From an uncultured Acidimicrobiaceae bacterium (lineage in GTDB: Bacteria > Actinomycetota > Acidimicrobiia > Acidimicrobiales > Ilumatobacteraceae), in contig CAIXHI010000127.1 in assembly GCA_903919215.1 (NCBI GenBank), positions 1 through 24,308 of the forward strand: a stretch of DNA of 24,308 nucleotides. The letters are read 5' to 3'. The translations under genes were made by a program, and so were the position numbers. Below the pieces are notes generated by a model, which saw nothing but the letters and a program-made list of their open reading frames with translations, was not told where the DNA came from and made no database searches. How positions within the stretch are numbered: position 1 is the first letter of the stretch; each line of letters opens with the position of its first letter. Of the stretch, positions 17,091-23,891 are shown one piece after another.

Positions 17091-17180
17091 CTCGACGAGT
17101 GGATCAACAGAGGTGATTACACCCACCGCCGGGTCGTAGTAGCGGTTGTTGAGGTAAGTGAGGCAACGGTCGATCCAGCG
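17091..17180 (-). pseudogene. orphan fragment of an Rhs repeat core
   Basis: Read on the minus strand this gives a fragment with YLNNRYYDPAVGVITSVDPLV, the conserved Rhs/YD core motif that precedes variable toxin tips. It has no start and is in the same frame as, and directly downstream of, the RHH antitoxin stop. After SVDPLV the similarity ends and a stop follows inside the 3' end of the GGDEF-EAL gene. It aligns without gaps over about 62 bases with the core of the truncated Rhs gene at 19164-19225, so it is a relic of a second Rhs tip cassette. Confidence 0.75.
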
Positions 17181-17186
17181 CCGTGG

Positions 17187-17462
17187 TCAGGCGACCTCCA
17201 GATACCGGCGCAACGCTTCGCGAATGACCTCGCTCGTCGTCGTGTCGTCAGCCGTAGCTCGCGCGTCGATCGCTGCCTTCAACTCCGGGTCGATCCGCAC
17301 CGGCACCACCTCGGCCGGTGCAGAACCAAGCAACGGTCGGCCGCCACGACGTCGCAACGCCTTCACCGGATACCCGCGCTCAGCCTCATCAGCAAGCGCC
17401 TCGATGTCGGCATCCGACAACGGCACACCATTCGACACCCCGACCACAGCTCGCTTGGCCAT
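17187..17462 (-). CDS. ribbon-helix-helix (CopG-like) antitoxin
   Basis: A 91-aa protein. The N-terminal half (AKRAVVGVSNGVPLSDADIEALADEAERGYP) is polar and probably binds the toxin. The C-terminal 40 residues have the RHH pattern: strand VVPVRIDPEL, helix KAAIDARATADD, turn TTTS, helix EVIREALRRYLEVA. Such antitoxins bind DNA as dimers and repress their own operon while neutralising the partner toxin. The ATG at 17462 is preferred because AAGGAGG lies seven bases upstream and the ATG overlaps the toxin stop (TGATG). An ATG six bases further up sits only one base from that site. Confidence 0.8.
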   Translation of the reverse strand: MAKRAVVGVSNGVPLSDADIEALADEAERGYPVKALRRRGGRPLLGSAPAEVVPVRIDPELKAAIDARATADDTTTSEVIREALRRYLEVA

Positions 17463-17716
17463 CACCATGCCTCCTTGGGCAACAACGCCCGATACTTCGC
17501 ACGCATCACCATCGCGTGGATCACCATCTGACGGCCGTCGTCGAACACGAGCACGACCAACTCCAACATGTTCCCCGCCCGATCCGGGCCGAGCACCAGC
17601 AACCGGCGTGGCGAGTCACCGTCACCGATCTCGCACTCGACAGCGACACGGCCAGGCGCGTGCACGATGTCGGCATCACGAACCCCATGACGTCTCGCCG
17701 AACGATGGATCTCCAC
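17462..17716 (-). CDS. BrnT-like toxin of a toxin-antitoxin pair
   Basis: An 84-aa basic protein starting (M)EIHRSARRHGVRDADI, then EIGDGDSPRRLLVLGPDRAGNMLELVVLVFDDGRQMVIHAM-type strands, ending MRAKYRALLP. The order, with an N-terminal helix followed by a curved sheet ending VIHAMxxRxKY, resembles BrnT/RelE-fold small RNases. This is a pattern match, not a proven homology. The toxin gene comes first and overlaps the RHH antitoxin by one base, so the ratio is set by coupling. A GTG at 17716 is chosen because relatives begin at this point; a TTG at 17725 is also possible. It sits between the candidate immunity gene and an Rhs relic. Confidence 0.7.
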   Translation of the reverse strand: MEIHRSARRHGVRDADIVHAPGRVAVECEIGDGDSPRRLLVLGPDRAGNMLELVVLVFDDGRQMVIHAMVMRAKYRALLPKEAW

Positions 17717-17797
17717 ACAGAGCAAACGTATTACACTTGCAGCGACGAGTCAACCGAACCAGGGGCAGTCCCAAACGCTGCAGCGCTCCCAACACGA

Positions 17798-17962
17798 TCA
17801 CGAATCCACAACCCGGCACGGACGTGCCGCCATGTCGGCAGGGACCTCGCCCCTCAGCTGACTTCCATAGATCACCGTGTCGATGTCTGCAGTTTGCAGC
17901 CATCTCTGGACATTGGCAATCGACCAGGTGAACTCGAATCGGTTCCGTCTCGACGTCAGCAC
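17798..17962 (-). CDS. possible 54-aa small protein or gene remnant
   Basis: A short minus-strand ORF starts with GTG four bases after the lipoprotein stop and ends at a TGA at 17798-17800. The translation is protein-like (RNRFEFTWSIANVQRWLQ, then TADIDTVIYGSQLRGEVPAD), with aromatic and hydrophobic residues spaced as in a folded domain. AGGAG directly abuts the GTG, which is too close for an ideal ribosome binding site. It could be a small real gene of the toxin/immunity locus or the remains of a longer one. No family recognised. Confidence 0.35.
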   Translation of the reverse strand: MLTSRRNRFEFTWSIANVQRWLQTADIDTVIYGSQLRGEVPADMAARPCRVVDS

Positions 17963-17965
17963 CTC

Positions 17966-18340
17966 CTAGCCGGAGAAGCTGAGTCCCTCATCGTCGTTGG
18001 CAGCCAGGATAGCCGACTTCAAATCCTGCACATCTTGACCACTGATCACGAATGCGCCAGCGTCATCGAGTCGTCCGTCCAACTCGTAGCGCCCGCTTGT
18101 ACTGAACAGCGGTTCAGTCCGCGGTCTGATCACGATCGACACCTCACGACCTACTGGGCGAGTCTCGCTACACCCCACCCGGAAGATCCTGATGCTCGAC
18201 TCATCGCGGGCTATCACTGTGCGTTCCGATGGGGCGGGATCGCTTGGCAGAATGCACCCAGTCAGGACCGCTAGGGCGGCAGAACTCGCAACCGCTCGAA
18301 TCCAGCCACGGCGTGCGGATGAGACCCCAGCCTTCAACAC
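17966..18340 (-). CDS. lipoprotein, candidate immunity protein for the Rhs tip
   Basis: A 124-aa lipoprotein: basic start, hydrophobic core VASSAALAVLTGC with lipobox LTGC (cysteine 29), then about 95 residues with RTVIARDESSIRIFRVGC, SIVIRPRTEPLFSTSGRYELDGRLDD and a C-terminal helix DVQDLKSAILAAND. It starts (GTG, or TTG one codon on) overlapping the stop of the Rhs toxin-tip gene, with AAGGAG just upstream. A small gene directly coupled behind an Rhs tip is the usual place for its immunity protein. A lipoprotein would act at the outer face, suggesting that the toxin is active outside the cytoplasm. The family is not recognised. Confidence 0.65.
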   Translation of the reverse strand: MLKAGVSSARRGWIRAVASSAALAVLTGCILPSDPAPSERTVIARDESSIRIFRVGCSETRPVGREVSIVIRPRTEPLFSTSGRYELDGRLDDAGAFVISGQDVQDLKSAILAANDDEGLSFSG

Positions 18341-19398
18341 TCCTTGTACCTTCCTTCGCAGAGGCCGGCTTGTTGCTCAAGCAGGTTCTCGATCCCACTC
18401 GTCCCCGCAAGCGTGTAGAGCGCTGCGTAGGTAGCGACCCCGTAGCTCCGCTGGGATGCGGCGGCCCACTGCCACGAGTGGATCGACTCATGCCAGAGCA
18501 GATCGTCATCCAAGGTCACGTCGGAGCTCACGAAGGAGTAGTCGCCGATGGTGGTACCGCCACGTAGGTGCGGCTCGTGGACGAGCGGCAGGTCGAGGTC
18601 TCCACCGACGCACACCGTCATCCCGAAAGAACCGCCCGAGCAGCTAATTTCGTCCGTGTGTCGGATTAGTCCCCGCGCAAATGAGTTGGCGTCGGCGTTC
18701 AACTGGTGCCGCTTCTGGATGTCGTGCTCTGCATAGAGATCCGCCGCTCCCTGAAGAAGCTGCCCGATGCAGCCCTCGATGTGAGTAGCGCACCACGTCC
18801 CGATGAGCTTCGTGTAGTAGTCCGAGATCTCCACAGGACTTCCCTCCGGCGCCGGCTCCTGAGTCGCACCATTCCCGTTCGTCCCACCGGGTCCTGAGAA
18901 GCAATTCACATCCGCCGCTGCTCCAGAGTGTTGACACGCTGCCGACTCCCCACCCGTGGGATGCCATTTCGTCTCCCTCTTGGGCACATCAATGGTGCCG
19001 GGATACCCATCGGGCTCGCTGTAGCCGGCGCACGGCCCCTTGCCGTCGTCGTAGGACCCACCATGTTGGCCGTCAGCTGCTCCAAAGGTCGCGCAGAGTC
19101 CGCTGGGGTCGCTCAACGTTGTCGGGTTGCCCGCGGCGTAAAGGTATGGCGTACCCGTCTTGCCGACGAGCGGGTCGACGGAGGTGAACACGCCCACGGT
19201 GGGGTCGTAGTAGCGGTTGTTGAGGAACACTGAGCATCCGACACGATCCCAGCCCCAGGTCGTAACCGTCGGGACGCGTGACCTGCGACAACGGACCATC
19301 CGACCCCGACGCGCACTCCCCGAACGGGTGGCCGGCGACCCGAAACGCGCGGACGCGTGTTTCCAGGTTCCGGGGTCGATCGCGGGAGACGCGTTCAC
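18334..19398 (-). CDS. 5'-truncated Rhs protein with an HExxH metallopeptidase-like tip
   Basis: The frame is 354 aa from the first GTG, but only from about residue 50 is it Rhs-like. LNNRYYDPTVGVFTSVDPLVGK at 59-80 and YLYAAGNPTTLSDPSGL at 85-101 form the C-terminal end of an Rhs core. Residues 1-50 look like an out-of-frame or foreign segment; another frame nearby reads LSQVTRPDGYDL, itself Rhs-like, so the gene is decayed or cut here. After SDPSGL comes a Gly/Pro linker (102-190) and a variable tip. The tip has LLWHESIHSWQW (HExxH at 303-307) and a downstream Glu341 in ENLLEQQAGL, a layout like zinc metallopeptidases. The full Rhs shell is absent, so this is an orphan tip unless rejoined to one. 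The next gene overlaps its stop. Confidence 0.75.
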   Translation of the reverse strand: MNASPAIDPGTWKHASARFGSPATRSGSARRGRMVRCRRSRVPTVTTWGWDRVGCSVFLNNRYYDPTVGVFTSVDPLVGKTGTPYLYAAGNPTTLSDPSGLCATFGAADGQHGGSYDDGKGPCAGYSEPDGYPGTIDVPKRETKWHPTGGESAACQHSGAAADVNCFSGPGGTNGNGATQEPAPEGSPVEISDYYTKLIGTWCATHIEGCIGQLLQGAADLYAEHDIQKRHQLNADANSFARGLIRHTDEISCSGGSFGMTVCVGGDLDLPLVHEPHLRGGTTIGDYSFVSSDVTLDDDLLWHESIHSWQWAAASQRSYGVATYAALYTLAGTSGIENLLEQQAGLCEGRYKEC

Positions 19399-19451
19399 GC
19401 CGGTCAGCCTGCCACACGCGGCGACGCGCTCGAGGGCGTCGCGGATCGCGG

Positions 19452-19829
19452 TCAGGTGGTGTGGCGGCGTTGTTCGCGTTCGGCTTGGCGACGCTGCGCC
19501 CGGTTCAACACCGGCCCGACGGTCGGTGCCGGTAGCGGGGCCTGTGGCGGTGTCGGGGGTGGCAGCGGCCTGCTCGCCGGCGCGGGTGCTGGTCGTGCGG
19601 TAGGCGGCCGTGTGGGCGCCTGTGCGGCGAGCCGGTCGGTGAGGCGGGTGATGTCGGCGCGAGCGGCGGCGAGGTCGAGCACGAGCCGTTCGAGCTCACC
19701 GCGCAGTCGGGCGTTCTCTGCCGCGAGGTCCGGGTCGGGTTCGGTGATGCCGATGGTGGCGAGTCGTTGTCGTTGCCGCCATGCTGCGGTGCGTTGGGCG
19801 CCGGTCTGGTGGATTCGCGGTCTGCCCAT
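19452..19829 (-). CDS. coiled-coil protein of the mobile element
   Basis: A 125-aa protein. A basic N-terminus (MGRPRIHQTGAQRTAAWRQRQRL) looks nucleic-acid binding. A coiled coil follows (DPDLAAENARLRGELERLVLDLAAARADITRLTDRLAAQ, about residues 31-70), then a Pro/Ala linker and a basic tail (NRAQRRQAEREQRRH). GGGG five bases before the ATG is a weak ribosome binding site. It lies downstream of the tyrosine recombinase on the same strand, across the large inverted repeat. A small coiled-coil partner of a tyrosine recombinase is known in Tn554-like elements (TnpC), but this is only an analogy. Confidence 0.6.
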   Translation of the reverse strand: MGRPRIHQTGAQRTAAWRQRQRLATIGITEPDPDLAAENARLRGELERLVLDLAAARADITRLTDRLAAQAPTRPPTARPAPAPASRPLPPPTPPQAPLPAPTVGPVLNRAQRRQAEREQRRHTT

Positions 19830-19846
19830 CAGCCCCGGATCGTAGC

Positions 19847-19911
19847 GTCACAGGTTTCGTCACCCGGTCGTGGAATCTTGGGTCACACCCTTGCACCATT
19901 GGTGCGCACCA
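19847..19911. promoter_or_regulatory. GTCAC repeats and alternating GCACCA palindromes
   Basis: GTCAC occurs at 19847-19851, 19859-19863 and 19882-19886. Next to it are two overlapping palindromes: GCACCA-T-TGGTGC at 19893-19905 and TGGTGC-GCACCA at 19900-19911, giving three copies of one hexamer in alternating orientation. The cluster lies just upstream of the coiled-coil gene on its strand and could be an operator or a recombinase core site. Confidence 0.4.
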
Positions 19912-19949
19912 CCCCGGAACGGCCCGTAGAGGGGCTGGGGACGTCGTGT

Positions 19950-20086
19950 GGGCAACCCGCAGGCGGAGCCGGAGGGGCGGCAGCCCAACGAGCGCAGCGA
20001 GGCGGGAGCCTGCCCGGTCCGCCGCACCAACGTCGAGCGCGGGCAGGGTTTCTGCTGGCGCCCCTCCGCTGCGCTGCGGGTTGCCC
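19950..20086. repeat. long imperfect inverted repeat adjoining the recombinase stop
   Basis: Outer arms 19950-19962 and 20074-20086 are 13-base perfect inverted repeats (GGGCAACCCGCAG). Further pairing occurs between 19971-19979 and 20059-20067 (nine bases), and again between 20009-20016 and 20040-20047 (CCTGCCCG), leaving a 23-base central loop. The right arm ends one base before the recombinase stop codon (20087-20089). As RNA on the minus strand it would be a large branched hairpin; as DNA it may be a recombination or replication site. There is no protein gene in 19830-20086. Confidence 0.7.
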
Positions 20087-21139
20087 TCAACGATCGGTGG
20101 GGCGGGCGCGGTGGCGGAGCTCGACGACCGGCGCGAGATCTTGGGCGCGCGGTCTGGGTCGGTTCGATGCAGCGGGGTGGGTGGCGGCGTGGACGGCGGC
20201 GAGGCGGGTGATGTCGATGTGGGTGTAGAGCTGCGTCGAGGTCAGGTTGCGGTGACCGAGCATCGCTTGCACCCAACGAACATCCGCGCCGCCTTCCAAC
20301 ATCAACGTGGCGAGGGTGTGGCGGAACAGATGACAACCGCCTTCGTCGATCCCCGCCGCGCGCAGGTAGCGCTCGATGGTGCGCCCGACGTGGGCGGTGC
20401 AGATCCGTGTGCCATCCCTGGTGACGAACAACGCCGCCTCCGCAAACTGGTCACCCAACAGGATGGGGCGGGCGTCGACCAGGTAGCGGCCGATCCACTT
20501 GGCGGCGCGTTCACCCAACGGGACGACACGATCCCTCGCGCCTTTGCCCTCGCGCACGAACAGGGTGCGCTTGGTGAGGTTGGCATCGGCGACGGTGAGG
20601 CCGGCGAGTTCGGAGCGGCGGATGCCGGTCGCGTAGAGCACCTCGAGCATCACCCGATCCCGCAGACCGAGCGGACTGTCGAGGTCGGGGAGGGCGAGGA
20701 TCTGTTCGGCCTGCTCCGGCGACAGGACGGTGCGCGGCAAACGGTCGGGCGTCTTCGGCAACTCCAGTTCGGATGCGGGGTTGGCGGGGATCAGACGCTG
20801 CTTGGTGAGCCAGGCGAACAGGCCGCGCGTCGCGATCAGATGCTGCTGCTGCGACCTCACCGTCAACACCGTGCCCGAGCGGGTGATGTGGCGGTGCAGC
20901 CAGCGGCGGTAGCCGTCGAGGACCTCGACCGTCACCACCAACGGACTGACGACGCCGCGGTCCAGACACCATTGAGCGAGGTGGGCGAGCATCTTGCGCC
21001 GCCCATACACGGTCGCCGCCGAGAGACCGCGCAGCTCCAGGGTGAGGAGGTGTTCGTCGACCAGCCGCCGCCACCCCGCAGGATCGGCCGGGTCGCCGGG
21101 GACGGGTGCGGCGAAGCGTTCACCACGCCTGGCCATCAC
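20087..21139 (-). CDS. tyrosine recombinase/integrase (XerC/D-like)
   Basis: A 350-aa site-specific recombinase. An N-terminal SAM-like core-binding domain (about 25-115, with ELRGLSAATVYGRRKMLAHLAQWC) is followed by the catalytic domain (about 140-320). All catalytic residues are present: Arg174 (GIRRSEL), Lys199 (EGKGARDR), His270 and Arg273 (HLFRHTLAT), His296 (LGHRN) and nucleophile Tyr305 (LYTHI). A basic tail follows. The start overlaps the stop of the upstream primase-like gene (GTG at 21139, or ATG at 21136 in TGATG), so both are made from one transcript. It probably moves the element that carries it. A chromosomal XerC/D role is unlikely given the neighbours. Confidence 0.93.
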   Translation of the reverse strand: MMARRGERFAAPVPGDPADPAGWRRLVDEHLLTLELRGLSAATVYGRRKMLAHLAQWCLDRGVVSPLVVTVEVLDGYRRWLHRHITRSGTVLTVRSQQQHLIATRGLFAWLTKQRLIPANPASELELPKTPDRLPRTVLSPEQAEQILALPDLDSPLGLRDRVMLEVLYATGIRRSELAGLTVADANLTKRTLFVREGKGARDRVVPLGERAAKWIGRYLVDARPILLGDQFAEAALFVTRDGTRICTAHVGRTIERYLRAAGIDEGGCHLFRHTLATLMLEGGADVRWVQAMLGHRNLTSTQLYTHIDITRLAAVHAATHPAASNRPRPRAQDLAPVVELRHRARPTDR

Positions 21140-23799
21140 AGACCGCCGACCGCAGCCGCGAGTACGACACCACGCGCCGCAAAGTCCTCAGAACAGTGAT
21201 TCTCGGCTTCTTGGAAGAGAAGGGACTGTTCACCATCATTGACCAGGGACAACGACCCTTCACCAGCATCCCGACCACCCCCCGACCACCCCCCGACCGG
21301 GGGCCGACCACCCCCCGACCGCTCACCGCTTTCGTAGAGGGTGGCCGGGTCACACAAGCCGATCACGAACCTCGAGCCGTCGACACCCTGCCCGTCCCAG
21401 GCCAACTCGTAGAGGTGGGTGCCGCCGTCACCCTTGTGCGGGACCACCAGCTCGAGATCGACCAGACGGGCCAGATGCACCTTCAACTGGGTGTCACCCC
21501 AGCCGACCGACTCACGCACCTGCCGCCGAGAGAACCGCACCCCCGACCGATCACCCTCCCCGGCAGCGACCGTGACGAACTCGTGGAGCAGGTCGAGCAG
21601 GCGGCGGGTCTGCGGGGGCAGCACATCCAGACTGCGGCCCAACACTTCGTTGGCGACCCGGTTCGCAACCGCCACATCCGCCGCCGTGGTCTCCACGTAG
21701 GTGACCTCGACGTCATCGACGACCACCGTGCGGCGCACCCGCTGATGCTGATGCAGGAACGTGACGGCCCGAATCAACGCCAGATACTTGGCGTGATCAC
21801 GACGAGTCCGCGTCGACGTGTCCGCGAAAGTGAGCCGCTCCGCGAACGGGTTCACCACCGCCACCCGCTCCAACAGCCGTTTGGCGTCCTGATGGACCTT
21901 CACCACCAGCTCGCGCTCCCGGGAGCCGACGAGACCGGCCAAGGTTTCCTTGTGCCGCTGCCGGGCATGGATCGCCCGCGTCTGCCCCGCCGACTCATCC
22001 ACCGACAACACCAAACACCGGTTCAACAGTTCTTCGTCGATGTCGATCGCCGTGGTCGTCAAGAAGATCGCCGTCGGCCCCTGAACCTTGTACGTGTGCG
22101 TCACCAACCGACCCGACGTGCCGTCCTTGCCCGTCGACGCGATCGACAACTGCCCGTCGGATTGCAGGAGCTTCAACGCATACGCGGCACGTGACGCGCC
22201 CTCTTCCTCGGCGACCGCCAACACCTTGTGCGCCAGATCACCACCACCCATGTAGAACAACGACTGACCCGTCATCGCCGAATAGCGGACCAGCTCCTCC
22301 GATGGGACGAAGCCCAACACCGCATCAACGAGAGCACTCTTGCCGGCCGCGCTGGTGGACTGGACCACCACCGCCAACGGGCTGTCCAACTTCCTGCTCA
22401 CCGCGGCGAGATAGCCGACCACACCATTCGACGTCTCACCAACAATGCCGACCTTGGCGAGATCGGTCGCGATCCGGCCGATCAGATCCGGATCGCCCAG
22501 CAGCTCGAGCGCCGCCACCCGCTCCGCCTCGGAGAGCTCGACGATCACCGGGGTCGGTGTCTGCGCGTCGACGATCACCCGCTCCGCCTCCGCCTCACAC
22601 GCCAACAACACCTTGCCCAGGTCGGCTTTGATCGTCGCCTCGTCGACACCCAACTCGACCGCCACCGCCGCAATGAACCCCGCCCTCGCGCGGGCCGTGT
22701 AGAGATCCAACGAGTCGACATGAAACCTGTCCCCGCGAGCGGCGAACACATTCACCTTCAACGACTCGAACGAACTGACCCGCCCCAGACCACGCACCCG
22801 CCACCGCCGATCACCAAACGTCAACCGCAGCTCGCCATCCACCACGGTGCCTGTAGAGGGAACGGCAGGCTCGACGGCCGGCTCAGCGGCGGCGGATGGG
22901 CTGAGGCGGGCATCGACCAGCGGTGGCTGGACGAACCCCGATTCCGGCGTGAACAACGACGCCACGAACTCCGCATCAACCACCTCCTGCGCCGGCGGTG
23001 TCGGCCGGCGTGACGGGGCGGCCGGGGTCGAATCGATCCACACCGCCTGACGCAACAGACGACCCAGCGCGTCGGTCGGCTGCTTCGCCCGCACCACCAC
23101 CTCATTCACACCCAACCCGCGCGGCAACTCGATACGCGAGCACGAGATCCCCGCCTTGCCGAGACGCTTGGCGACCTCGCGGGCGCCGGCATCACCAGCG
23201 GTGTCGGCGGCGAACGCGATCACCACCCGCCCCACCCCACGCTCCACGATGGTGGTGGCCAGCTCGTCATCGAAGCCGCCCGGCCCGTCGACCGCGGTCA
23301 CCGACCGAAACCCCGCACACCACCAGGACAAGGCGTCGATGATCCCATCGCAGACGATCACCTCGTCCACGAGCCCGGCCAGGTTCCAGACGCCGCGACG
23401 CACCGAGGGCAGCCAGCGATGACGGCCCGCACCAAGACGGGCGTCATCGAGCAGGGTGCGGCCGTAGACCTGGACGATGTCGCCCGCGGCGTCGACCACC
23501 GGGAACGTCACACACCCACGGAAATGCTCGTGGCCCGACGGACGCAGTAGACCGAGGCGTTGCAGGCGACCGCGAACATCGTCATCACGACCACGCACCT
23601 TCACCGGCAGACCCAACCCCAGCGTGCGATCCGAGAAGCCGACACCGAACTGCTCGAGCCCCTTGACGTCCGCAAGACGGCGACGGGCCAGCCAGGCCTG
23701 CGCCTCCGACGACCCCACCAGCCCCTGCCGGTAGTGGCCCAACACCGACGACACCAGACCCGGATCATCCGCCGGCCAAACACGCATCCCCATCGCCAA
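21136..23799 (-). CDS. large Toprim/P-loop replication protein (primase-helicase-like)
   Basis: An 887-aa protein. Residues 15-120 resemble the N-terminal part of the DnaG catalytic core (YRQGLVGSSEAQAWLARRRL, FRGCVTFPVVDAAGDIVQVYGRTL), but the CHC2 zinc finger is missing. A Toprim domain follows (145-235), with DGIIDALS and AFAADTAGDAG. Its first acid is Asp151 rather than Glu, and the first Asp of the DxD motif is Ala197. After a Pro-rich linker, an AAA+/helicase-like domain has P-loop STSAAGKSAL (481-490), a Walker B-like KVLAVAEEEGA near 525, a TTTA sensor segment and NRCLVLSVDE. The C-terminus looks winged-helix (RRQVRESVGWGDTQLKVHLARLVDLELV, about 757-784). It probably drives replication of the element. 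Coupled to the recombinase. Confidence 0.85.
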   Translation of the reverse strand: MAMGMRVWPADDPGLVSSVLGHYRQGLVGSSEAQAWLARRRLADVKGLEQFGVGFSDRTLGLGLPVKVRGRDDDVRGRLQRLGLLRPSGHEHFRGCVTFPVVDAAGDIVQVYGRTLLDDARLGAGRHRWLPSVRRGVWNLAGLVDEVIVCDGIIDALSWWCAGFRSVTAVDGPGGFDDELATTIVERGVGRVVIAFAADTAGDAGAREVAKRLGKAGISCSRIELPRGLGVNEVVVRAKQPTDALGRLLRQAVWIDSTPAAPSRRPTPPAQEVVDAEFVASLFTPESGFVQPPLVDARLSPSAAAEPAVEPAVPSTGTVVDGELRLTFGDRRWRVRGLGRVSSFESLKVNVFAARGDRFHVDSLDLYTARARAGFIAAVAVELGVDEATIKADLGKVLLACEAEAERVIVDAQTPTPVIVELSEAERVAALELLGDPDLIGRIATDLAKVGIVGETSNGVVGYLAAVSRKLDSPLAVVVQSTSAAGKSALVDAVLGFVPSEELVRYSAMTGQSLFYMGGGDLAHKVLAVAEEEGASRAAYALKLLQSDGQLSIASTGKDGTSGRLVTHTYKVQGPTAIFLTTTAIDIDEELLNRCLVLSVDESAGQTRAIHARQRHKETLAGLVGSRERELVVKVHQDAKRLLERVAVVNPFAERLTFADTSTRTRRDHAKYLALIRAVTFLHQHQRVRRTVVVDDVEVTYVETTAADVAVANRVANEVLGRSLDVLPPQTRRLLDLLHEFVTVAAGEGDRSGVRFSRRQVRESVGWGDTQLKVHLARLVDLELVVPHKGDGGTHLYELAWDGQGVDGSRFVIGLCDPATLYESGERSGGGRPPVGGWSGGGRDAGEGSLSLVNDGEQSLLFQEAENHCSEDFAARGVVLAAAVGGL

Positions 23800-23820
23800 C
23801 CTCCCCGGGCTGATCCGTCA

Positions 23821-23860
23821 AGACGCTAACTAGCCTAACATGACAGAGCTAACTAACTCT
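23821..23860. promoter_or_regulatory. operator/promoter region between primase and XRE genes
   Basis: The 92-base gap between the divergent starts is clearly AT-richer than its surroundings. It holds two direct copies of GCTAACTA (23825-23832 and 23848-23855), 23 bases apart, the second extended to CTAACTAACT. TGTTAG on the minus strand (23834-23839 region) could serve as a -10 for the primase gene. The XRE protein beside it is the obvious candidate to bind these copies. Confidence 0.45.
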
Positions 23861-23891
23861 CACGCCGGAACAGCACAAACCCGAGGCACCT

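Noticed and set aside
19860..20336. A 158-residue minus-strand frame overlapping the recombinase end and the inverted repeat.
   Set aside because: It overlaps the recombinase's catalytic C-terminus in another frame and is an Arg/Pro/His-rich shadow.
19781..21199. A 472-residue plus-strand frame across the recombinase.
   Set aside because: The recombinase on the other strand has all catalytic residues; the plus-strand frame has no recognisable motif and is a shadow.
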